From assembly GCA_917880885.1 (NCBI GenBank), contig OU862913.1:26359286-26423285 (forward strand): a stretch of DNA of 64,000 bases. The letters are read 5' to 3'. Positions 43,116 through 52,460 of this stretch are shown here, piece after piece. The notes below the pieces were generated by a model that saw nothing but the letters and a program-made list of their open reading frames with translations, did no database searches and had not been told where the DNA came from. The DNA comes from Limnephilus marmoratus. Lineage: Eukaryota; Arthropoda; Insecta; Trichoptera; Limnephilidae. Numbering within the stretch: position 1 is the stretch's first letter; each line of letters starts with the position of its first letter. The translations under genes were made by a program, and so were the position numbers.

Positions 43116-43706
43116 GGTTTGTGTAACATGGTTTGTGCCCCTTTATACCGCCTGCTCGCGTCAATTTAAAAAAACAGCCTACGTTTTCAAGTAGTTTATC
43201 GGCTACGCTAGGTTTGTGTAACATGGTTTGTGCCCCTTTATACCGCCTGCTCGCGTCAATTTTAAAAAACAGCCTACGTTTTCAAGTAGTTTAGCGGCAA
43301 CGCTAGGTTTGTGTAACATGGTTTGTGCCCCTTTATACCGCCTGCTCGCGTCAATTTAAAAAACAGCCTACGTTTTCAAGTAGTTTATCGGCTACGCTAG
43401 GTTTGTGTAACATGGTTTGTGCCCCTTTATACCGCCTGCTCGCGTCAATTTAAAAAAACAGCCTACGTTTTCAAGTAGTTTAGCGGCTACGCTAGGTTTG
43501 TGTAACATGGTTTGTGCCCCTTTATACCGCCTGCTCGCGTCAATTTAAAAAAACAGCCTACGTTTTCAAGTAGTTTATCGGCTACGCTAGGTTTGTGTAA
43601 CATGGTTTGTGCCCCTTTATACCGCCTGCTCGTGTCACGGCAAAAAAACATCCCTGTTTTCAAGTAGTTTAGCAGCTACGCTGGGTTTATGTAACATGGT
43701 TTGTGG
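43116..43706 (+). repeat. 95-bp satellite, six copies plus a partial, alternating variants
   Basis: Units start at 43116, 43211, 43306, 43400, 43495, 43590 and 43684 (GGTTTGTGTAACATGGTTTG). Position-specific variants alternate: units 1, 3, 5 carry TTTATCGGC and units 2, 4, 6 carry TTTAGCGGC or TTTAGCAGC, so the array behaves as a ~190-bp dimer. A short CCTAACCTAACCTAA run precedes it. Confidence 0.95.
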
Positions 43707-44157
43707 TACGAAAGTGAGTAAAATTTATAAAAAATAAGTACTTAAAATATAAACATGTTATTTTACATTATTAATATTACGCTTAATGGCAACACTTAAT
43801 TTTGTGTGGTAAAAACATCTATGTTATATTATTTTTCTATGATCTTTGTACCTAATGTGTCAAAATGTTGTCTATTTTCATGTGTGTGGTGTGTGTGTGT
43901 ATAGAAAATTTTAAAGTCGTTTAATTCAGTAAATATTGCTTGCCGCCGCCTAATTCTTTCAGATTCGGATTCCCCGGCCCATAGTTAGTATAAAAATAAC
44001 TAGTTTGATTTTCTAGGAAACAAAATGCTTCCAAAATGGCTATTTTTCCTATGAGTGTATAAAATTTTTTAAAGTCGTTTAATTCAGTTAATATTGCTTG
44101 CCGCCGCCTAATTCTTTCAGATTCGGATTCCCCGACCCCAAATTAGTATAAAAATAA

Positions 44158-45592
44158 CACTGGTCAACACATTTTTTGTCCCTTTAACGAAAGTAGCCAA
44201 ATCTGACAGGAAATTTTACGCTGATTTCAGATATGTGATTAGTTTTTTTCTATCACGTCAGGTTTTTATGGGTTTTAAGTTTTACTAAAATGTGTATTAA
44301 TTCATATTTATTCGTTAGGTATCATTGATTTTTTTTATAATATGGCGAAAAGGGTACAAAAATCACGCACTTTAGAAACCGGCATCGTATCTTGGTTCCA
44401 TATTATGTCATGGAAGACACTTTATGTTACTGTCAAGACATTGAAGGTCTGTTCGCAGCTCTTGGCTTGGAACATAACGTAGCAAATTGGAGACTTTTCA
44501 TAGACTCGTCGAAAGTAAGTTTGAAAGCTGTTTTGATTCACAATGGAAATACTCAACCATCCATTCCACTTGGTCATGCTGCAAACATGAAAGAAAACTA
44601 TGACAACATGAAGCTGCTGTTAACAAAAATTAAATATGTAAAATACAAATGGAAAATATGTGGTGATCTAAACGTAATAGGGCTCATACTAGGACAGAAA
44701 GCGGGATACACAAAGTATTGTTGTTTTCTGTGCGAGTGGGACAGCAGAGACAGGAAAAACCATTATACAAAGAAGGACTGGCCTACTAGAAACCTGGCAC
44801 GAAGAATGTTCAACATGCTCCCTTAGTAAAATCTAAAGATATGTTACTTCCACCCTTACACATTAATTTGGGTTTGATGAAAAATTTTGTAAAAGGCTTG
44901 TCTAAGGATGGAAATGGCATGATTCACTTAAAGCAAAAGTTTCCTAAGATCAGCGACGCAAAAATTAAAGAAGGAATATTCGTGGGACCATAAATAAGGG
45001 AGGTCTTGACTGATTCGAATTTTATAACAGTATTGAGACCAGTCGAGCCAGCCGCTTGGTCAGTCTTCAAGAATGTTGTTGAGAACTTTCTTGGAAGTCA
45101 TAAAAGGAAGACTATATCAGCATTGTGTCTGAAATGCTCATGGCCTATAAAAATAAGGGATGTAACATGTCACTAAAAATACTCTTCCTTCACTCTCATT
45201 TGGATTTTTTCCCCGAAAATATGGGAGATGTCAGCGACGAGCACGGCGAACGATTTCACCAGGACATTGCGGCTATGGAAAAGCGATACCAAGGAAAGTG
45301 GAGACCATCTATGCTAGCAGACTATTGTTGGACCCTGCAGAGATACTCTCAAGATACTCACAAGCGCAAATCAGGAGCAAAAAAAATTAAATTGAATTTG
45401 TTTTGAAATTTTGTTGTAAGTGCCGTGTAAGTACTATGGAAGAATTATGTAAAAAAACTTTGTTAAATAATAAAAAAACCTGACCTATAAAAAAATTTTT
45501 TGTTTCATTTCGTGTTTACGGATACTAAATACATATAAAAAAATTAGCTATGCTTAAGGGACTGCACTTAAAAAAATAAATGTCGACCAGTG
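44158..45592 (+). mobile_element. DNA element with CACTGGTC termini, nested, coding relic inside
   Basis: Ends CACTGGTCAACA and TGTCGACCAGTG are inverted repeats (11 of 12). TAA flanks both sides (44155-44157 and 45593-45595). Removing the element and one TAA restores the foldback arm sequence exactly as in the opposite arm, which proves an insertion of 1435 bp. Its only gene-like content is the relic below. The transposon superfamily is not one I can name. Confidence 0.8.
44342..45406 (+). pseudogene. Widespread arthropod protein of unknown function, broken copy
   Basis: Plus-strand frames with at least three breaks: LGLEHNVANWRLFIDSSKVS, PSIPLGHAANMKENYDNMKL, YKWKICGDLNVIGLILGQKA, GYTKYCCFLCEWDSRDRKNH, then KFPKISDAKIKEGIFVGP and LKILFLHSHLDFFPENMGDV, SDEHGERFHQDIAAMEKRYQ, GKWRPSMLADYCWTL. 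I recall near-identical motifs in many uncharacterised, multicopy arthropod and cnidarian proteins. Conserved Cys, His and acidic residues (CGDL, CEWD, HSHLD, DEHGERFHQD) look like a nuclease or transposase core, which is inference. A start near 44342 (MAKRVQKSRT) is out of frame with the rest, implying an internal deletion. Confidence 0.75.
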
Positions 45593-45797
45593 TAATTAGT
45601 TTGATTTTCTAGGAATTTCGCCCCTAAACCGAAATTTAGCCCAAATCTTGCCCGTGGAACTCGAAAATTGTTTCCTTTGAAAATTCATTTGAAACTCTGT
45701 TCATCTGCGGACCCATTTCTAAGGAAACCATTCCCGAGTTCCACTCTTGCAAGATATTCCCCGAGTTGCAAGATATGAAAGTTTCGGTGACCAGACA

Positions 45798-45981
45798 ACT
45801 CATAATGAAACCAACTCAGAAGCACCTCAGAAAGGTCATTAGGAGTGATGATAAGAAAAAATAAAAAAAATTGGTCAAATAGGTTAAGTTAGGTTAGGAT
45901 TACCGGCTATTTTAAAATTATTTTTTCATAGCTTTTAATGACCTTTTTGAGGTGTTTCTGAGTTGGTTTCATTATGAGTTG
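45798..45981. repeat. Small inverted repeat (MITE-like), arms ~65 bp
   Basis: CAACTCATAATGAAACCAAC at 45798 is mirrored by GTTGGTTTCATTATGAGTTG ending 45981. Arms share ~64 bp with several mismatches; a ~50-bp loop contains GGTTAAGTTAGGTTAGG. Confidence 0.8.
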
Positions 45982-46424
45982 ACATGGAACCAGTAGACGA
46001 ATTAGCTTGCGAAACTACCCCAGTGTAAGCTATACTGTCGGCAGTTGGCTTGGTAAACGGTGTAAATAGCGCTTCGTCAATTAAATCAAAACGCATATTT
46101 CGAATTCATAAAAATCATTTTCTGAAATCCTACAAATTATTCCTTAAATATTTATTCATGTTCACAAAACAATATTATACAGAAAAAAACTTACATATAA
46201 CTTACAGGTCATTTATCTTCAATCAGTTATCGATCGAATCTGGTGTAATTATATTCAAGTTTTGCGTCTATTAGAACAGTGAACTATCGCATCCTCTTAC
46301 CTTGTTTTTTTTAAATGATCTTTCAGCACTAGTAAAAACGCTAAGAAAATAACAACTTTTTCACTAATTTACGTCAGTCAATAGACAACAATTCACTTCA
46401 CGAGTTGCAAATAAATTTGAGTTG
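45982..46424. other. Spacer, no feature recognised
   Basis: AT-rich DNA without a supported feature. Confidence 0.35.
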
Positions 46425-46722
46425 ATTAATTTGTGTTATTTCACAATTTATTAATTTAAAAATAATATATAGTATATTTTCGGCACGTTCCAGAGTGGAA
46501 GATACTCTCAGTATCGTCCTGGTGTAAGACCACCATTCAGAATTGAAACGTTACTTGAAATGGCATTAGCCGTGTTTGGTGACCAGATCTGAATGGCCAG
46601 GTCCTTCCCCTTCCTCTTCCCTATATCCTTCCCCTACCCTCTACCTTCAGCCTCACAACATACCCCAATTAGGGATGCCATAGTCTCACTAGCTCTAGAC
46701 GGGAGCAGCTGAGACTCTTGTG
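46425..46722 (+). repeat. SINE-A copy lacking the tRNA head
   Basis: From GATTAATTTGTGTTATTTCA through CCAGAGTGGAAGATACTCTC and TTTGGTGACCAGATCTGAAT to GAGCAGCTGAGACTCTTGTG. Well preserved. Confidence 0.65.
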
Positions 46723-47329
46723 AGGTATCACCATAGATGTATATAATATAACTGGATGGATGAGTCGCGTAAATTGGCCGGTCTTCCGGTTTCGACGGCT
46801 GCCATATGCAAAATGGGCAAGAGATACGAGAACTTGGGGCTTCCTAGAGGGAACTCGATAATTCCAAGTTTTTTTGTCACTAAAAAATGTTATTAAACAT
46901 TTTTCCTTCCTGTTTTTTTGTGTTGCATAACGAAAAGTAATATAATAAAACTGCGACTTTGTATATTTCGCATAAATAAATCGCAAAATTATTAAAAAAT
47001 GGATCCTTGGAACAACTTTATTTATGAAATTAAGGTAATTAAGTAGCGTAGGGAGTGTGGCGAACCCATCAGGGAGTGGAAACACAAACCTGCAATGGCC
47101 ATCCCAAGCCAAGGTGTGAGCTATCGTGCTCAGGCTGAATGTCCTGGGGAACAGCGTCACGAACGGTGCCTCCGAGAAACATGGTCGCATCTCGGAGTAT
47201 TTAGACCTTACTCCAGCACTCGGGGCTCTGCTGGAGTGGACCTTCTATTTCCCCGGTAACTCGTGGAACAAAAAATTGGACCATTCGAAAACTAAGGGCC
47301 TTTTGAGAATCTAGGAGTGCTGAGGCCAC

Positions 47330-47845
47330 CTCCGTGGATTTCCTTCCTGGGGCCTGTAGGAGGAACCAGGAGGAGAAGCCGTGGAGATGAGATCTGAGGC
47401 CATCTCCATGAACTCTTCCCTTGGGGGAGTTCATGGAGGAGTGAAAAGATGATGTCGTCTTCCCATGTGGAACCATCCTTCAGGGAACCATGTAGGAGTG
47501 AGGAGGAGAAATGAGACCATCTCTGTGAACTCTTCCCTTGTGGAGCCTTTGTGGAACCAAGGAAAAGTGAAGAGGAAAGATGAAGTCCTCTTCCCTTTTG
47601 GGACCTTTGTGGAACCAAGTAGGAATGAGGAGGAGAGATGAAGTCCTATTCCCTCCTGGGGCCCTCGGAGAATCAAGGTGGGTGGACTCTTCCGTTGTGG
47701 GGCCTTTAGGGAACCAAGGGGAGGTGGATTCTCCGTCGTGGAGCCTTCGGGAAACTAAGGAGTGGAGAGGAGAGATGAAGCCCTCTTGCCTCGTGGGGCC
47801 TTCAAGGAACCAAAGACGAGTGAAGAGGGGAAATGAGACCTGGGA
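47330..47845. repeat. Degenerate minisatellite (42-65-bp units)
   Basis: At least eight imperfect units built on CTCTTCCCTTGTGGGGCCTT, TGGGAACCAAGG and GAGTGAGGAGGAGAGATGAA. The GC-rich, purine-skewed repeats leave overlapping frames open on both strands, giving several 80-120-codon spurious frames. Confidence 0.8.
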
Positions 47846-48027
47846 AGACACATTGTTGAACCAGAAGATATAGCTTCATTTCCAATAACAACTCTGGTGA
47901 ACTTTATTAAAGGGACTGGGTTGTTGTTAAAGGATTGAGGTAAAATTGGGAGATAGCACAATGGGCCTATGGCCTAAGTGCTCACGGGAACCAATAATAA
48001 ACCATCTCCGCCAAGAATTAAAAAAAA

Positions 48028-48470
48028 ATGATTGAATTCAAGAAACCTGTAAACCACAACTACCCTACTAGGCATAGAGAGGCACAGATGTTCATTATTA
48101 ATAAATATTTAAATGTATACGGTGATCGAACAAAGAAGCATAAAATTCCTGAAATATTCAACGCTTTACCTGAAGATGTTAAGAATGAGACATCTTATTC
48201 AAAGGTAAAATCAAAACATAAGTCATTCTACCTCCGTAGGCATGAAAACAAGTAATATTTTGGACAAATACCTAGATCTATGAAAATCAAATAATATTGA
48301 AAACAAATAATATTGTGAACAAATACCCAGATCTTTCAACTGTTGCAAAAAAAAATAATAATAATTATCGTACATTGTGCATTTAAGTTAAGTATTTTAA
48401 TGTTGAATTAAGTTATACTTTTAAGTAATTAATATGTATTACGCACCAAAATATTTGATATTTAATGATA
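48028..48470 (+). pseudogene. LINE 3' end fragment
   Basis: Short frame with NHNYPTRHREAQMF, RTKKHKIPEIFNALPEDVKN and a stop after RRHENK, then an A-rich 3' region with AATATTG duplications. Resembles the C-terminus and tail of a Jockey/CR1-type ORF2 (YxTRxR...LPxxVK). Confidence 0.5.
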
Positions 48471-48883
48471 TTATTAATATAATATACATATAATAATAAG
48501 CAAATAAATAGAAAAAAATGAGAGATTTCTTACAATAAAACTGATTGATCAGTTTTGTCAGAGTTAAATAAAATATTGTAAAATTAAAAACTGAACAAAA
48601 AGTTAAAAAATAATCTTCCATTCGAAGTAAACTTCAATACTGAAACTTCATCCGGGGCATCACAAGTCTACAGTTGTACTTTGTTTTATAACTACATATT
48701 GTGATAATCTTACCATTTATACTTAAAACTGCTTCAAACTAGACGGCTGCTGGTACAGAAATGGCCTACTGGGCACTTGTTATGTACCATTCCAAGATGG
48801 CGGACGTCGATTTCCGGTGGACCACTCAAAATTCGCTGAGGCAAAGAGACTCATCCATCCAGTTATATTATATACATCTATGG

Positions 48884-51281
48884 CAGTGGCGTAGCGTGGG
48901 GTTCGGCCGCCCGGGGCGGAGGAAAATTTTGCCGCCCCCCGCCCCTAACTTCTACAGGTACTTCATCTGCAGATTTTCAAGCGCTGACCGTTGGGGGGGG
49001 GGGGGGGGGTAGATATACTATTTTTTTATGCCGATTTGCTCAATCCCATATGCCGAGAACGCTTCCAATAAAATCTTGCTTACAAATTCTACTATAAATT
49101 TAAATATTAATTAACTGCTCTCAGAAATCGAGAATGGTATGCTTGTGATAGAATTTCACATCTTCACGCGTACAAACCACATGCTTCACGCGTAATTCAA
49201 CACAGGCTTGTCCTAGTGAGGTAACAAATTGTATTGTAAACATTTTTACCTGCAGTGTAAAGAAACAATAAATAAATAAATAAATTCCACACTCAGAACA
49301 TAAAAATGGTTTTTATTTGATTCTAGTGGCACTTGGCACTACATTCTGAACACAAAACTGGTTTTAATTAAATCTGTATGAGGTGAATTAAAACTACCTA
49401 CACTTAGAACACGAAAATGTTTTTTCTTTAATTCTGGTGGCACTTACATTCTGAACACAAAACTGGTTTTAATTAAATCTGCATGTGGTGAATTAAAACT
49501 ACACTCAGAACATGAAAATGTTTTTTCTTTTATTCTGCCGGCACTTACATTCTGAACACAAAACTGGTTTTAATTAAATCTGTATGTGGTGAATTAAAAT
49601 TCATCAATCCATCGGGGTGGAGGAAAATTTCGCCGCCCCCTAATTTAAGTACTTCGAGCGGCGGGGGGGGGGGGGGGTGTGTAATTAATTTTCATATAAC
49701 GACCTATTTATATACGTTATATACGAGCCGGATTGTTTTAAAGTTGATTAATTGATGCTCCAAAGTTGGTTGATTGATACTGCGTTAGAGCCCCCAAATA
49801 ATAGTTACACACGCAACAATCAATTTCTCAGAATTTTACAGCATTATGTAACTCAAATGTAACGCTTCACTCGATGCACAATGAATCTGCTACTCGTTAT
49901 TTAATTTATCAGTGTATTCTGAACACAAAGCGAGTTTGTGTGCGGTGTATTAAAACTACACTATGAACATGAAAATGGTTTCTCTTTGATTCTGGCATTA
50001 AATAAATAGTCTGCAACTAGAATTTTATAACTGCACATCGAATAACAGATTGTTTTCCTTCGAAATGTGTCAGCAGATGAATCCAACTGGAATTCTACAT
50101 TCTGTACTGGTTTATACTAAATCTGTACCTGGCGAATTAAAACTACATTCAGAACATGAAAATGGTTTTTATTTGATTCACGCAGCACACACATAGTCTG
50201 CAAATAGAATAATATAACTGAACTTCGAAAAAGATAATGTTTTCCTTTGAATTATGCCAGCAGATGAATTCTCAAATGGAATTTTACATTCTGAAAATTT
50301 TTTTAACCCTTCGAATAATAGAAAATAATATCTATAAACTTTTGCCTGTCAATATTTGCGCACAAATATCCTGGTTCTTCCCATGCATTTTAAATGTTCC
50401 TTTTTATTGTTTTTTTTATCCTTTTGCAAAAAACAAAATTGTTCTAAAATCTAGATAAAGTAGTTGTTCCGACGTGCTTATTAGAACATTATTGTTTCTA
50501 AATATTAAAATTTTGATATTGGAAATGTGAAATGGCTCAAAAATACACTGCCTGCGAAAATTCGAATTAAAGGACCTAAAATAGAATGAACTTAAAATTT
50601 TAAATACAGATTCCTTTTCTTAAAAAAATGTAATAAAGCTGTATCTTAACTTTTTATCGCAATCAAAAATTTATTTTAAAATTAAATGTGTGGGATATAG
50701 TTTCACAATTATATTTTAAAATTAAATGTGTGTGACAATTTGCGTTTCTTGTGATTAGACGGGTTAAATTAAATCTGTATTTGGCGAATTAAAACTACAC
50801 TCAGAATATGAAAATGGTATCTTTTTGATTCTGGCAGCCCATACATACATAGTCTGCAACTAGATTTTTATAACTGCACTACGAATACAATAATGGCCTC
50901 TTTCGAAACGTATCAGCAGATGAATAAACAACTGAAATGCATTCGTTAATACATTCTGAACACAATTCTGGTTTTAATTTTGAATGAATCTGTTTGCGAG
51001 TTATCAGCTTTTATTAGTATTACTCTCATAATATCCGTACGGTTTTTCTACGAATTGCGAAAGTTGCAGCTTAAAAAAATATATAATTCTTGATATTTTT
51101 AATAAAAAAAAGAGTTGGATTCGTAAACGAAAGTATCGTAGAACATTTTCAAATAATGATTTGAATGGTTTAAATTTTTCCAAGATAATAGTATTATTTA
51201 TTGTGAAAATTTGCCGCCCCCCTTAAAAGTGCCGCCCGGGGCGGGCCGCCCCCCCCCCCGCCCCCCCACGCTTCGCCACTG
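48884..51281. mobile_element. hAT-like element carrying zinc-finger-like repeats
   Basis: CAGTGGCGTAGCGTGGGG at the left and CCCCACGCTTCGCCACTG at the right are inverted repeats, 2.4 kb apart, with GCCGCCCGGGGCGG and G/C runs just inside: classic hAT-style ends. No transposase. The interior holds decayed zinc-finger-like units. The left end abuts the element at 46732-48882 exactly. No 8-bp duplication is evident at its own borders. Confidence 0.72.
49290..51000 (-). repeat. Zinc-finger-like tandem array inside the hAT-like element
   Basis: Three good ~101-bp units at 49310-49610 and looser ones at 49910-50010, 50090-50250 and 50760-50970. On the minus strand each reads CSEC-type knuckles (KTFSCSECSFNSPHTDLIK). 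Frames are closed, His pairs missing. The lower-copy part is interrupted by unrelated AT-rich DNA. Confidence 0.65.
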
Positions 51282-51963
51282 TGTATCACAATAGAAAAGG
51301 CAGGATTTCAAGAGCACTTCAAGAAGCTCTGTCAAGAACGCTTGCTGACTGCACATGAAGAGTCAACCAATTCACAATATTATAATTGATATAATTTACA
51401 ATGAAAGGGATACCTTTTCGTACCTGTGATTATAATGTTGAATTTAGTTTGCTTATATTTGAATTCTGGTGATTCGATTTAATTCTGTTTTTATTTTAAT
51501 CATCTATTAATGTAGGTATGTTATATAAGAGGCACTGCTGAAATTTAATGCTGGGAGAAATCCGGAATGCACAACTGAGCAGTGACTCTTTAGCCAAAAG
51601 AAGCAATATCAGAAGTGTAATAATATGTAAAAATCTGTTTTCAAACAACGTTTTTCTTATTATTATTTCGTGATGTAAAATATTTCTGTGTACCTATGGG
51701 ACCTTGACAGTTGACAGATGTGTGACCTCGGCCGTTCTTTAATTGATCTGACCCCTTCCTGAGAGAGAGGTAGCGTCTTGTGACACTACAATATATAATC
51801 TGTATAAGTCGCGCCCAAAAAACGCATGCTACGTATAGCGTGGTCTGCCACAGGCTTTAGAAACCATGTGAGTCTCCATTGAATATATAAAGTTAAAATC
51901 TTTATTGAATATAAAAAGTTACACTCGGAAGAACACAGTTTCTAACTTGAACCAGCATGTGTC
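51282..51963. other. Spacer 3' of the zinc-finger gene
   Basis: No separate gene. 51950-51963 and a little beyond contain the frameshifted remains of a sixth finger (frame +1 reads SRKGQLRHML), so the old gene extended to about 51910. Confidence 0.5.
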
Positions 51964-52460
51964 TCAATTGTCCCTTTCGAGATCATGAATAACTGCAGTC
52001 GGAACAAGAAAAAGGTTTTTTCGACTGTGACTCAGCAGGTGCTTCTTCAAATCACCCTTTATATTACATGAATATCTGCAGTCGGAACATGAAAAAAGGA
52101 TTTTTCCGCTGTGAATCAGCATGTGAATTTTTAAACTATACCTTCGAGAACATGAATACGTGCAGACGGAACATGAAAAGGGTTTTTCTCCACTGTGAAT
52201 CATCATGTGTCTCTTCAAAACCCCCTTTCGACAAAATGAATTACCGCAGACGGTACAAAAGAAAGGTTTTTCTCCACTGTGAGTCAGCATGTGTCTTTTC
52301 AAATCTTTTTTGTTAAAACATGAAAATTTACAGTCGCAACATGAAAAGGGTTTGTTTCCAGTATGGGTGCGAACGTGCGCTATTAACGCTGAATTACGCC
52401 AGCAGGAATAGTTACAATGAGAACATGAGAACGGTTTTTCTTCAGGATGCGTCTTTAGGT
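51964..52460 (-). CDS. Zinc-finger gene, exon 3 (five fingers)
   Basis: Acceptor CCATCTTTTTCAG. Fingers in order start CSHCNYSC, CCDCKFSC, CTVCGNSFC, CSVCTYSC and CSDCRYSC, each with a HxxxH pair. Ends NLFLVPTAVIHDLERDN, the shifted reading of finger six. Confidence 0.88.

Larger units (their letters stand above)
42547..45645. mobile_element. Foldback DNA element with satellite core
   Basis: Arms 42547-42960 and 43785-44157 plus 45593-45645 are inverted repeats (for example AATTAGGCGGCGGCAAGCAA on the left, TTGCTTGCCGCCGCCTAATT on the right). Each arm is itself two tandem ~160-bp units beginning at CCTAGAAAATCAAACTA. The core holds the 95-bp satellite. The right arm is split by the element at 44158-45592. 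Arms differ mildly. No transposase of its own; superfamily unknown. Confidence 0.75.
46732..48882. mobile_element. DNA element with CATAGATGTATATAATATAA termini
   Basis: CATAGATGTATATAATATAA CTGGATGGATGAGTC at 46732-46766 is the reverse complement of 48848-48882 without a mismatch over 35 bp. Beyond that the ends stay loosely similar (CCGG..TCGAC..CGCCAT). Inside are a degenerate minisatellite and a LINE 3' end; no transposase. Superfamily unknown. Confidence 0.7.

Noticed and set aside
43116..43706. CRISPR-like regular array
   Set aside because: Units are contiguous 95-bp tandem repeats without unique spacers, in a eukaryote.
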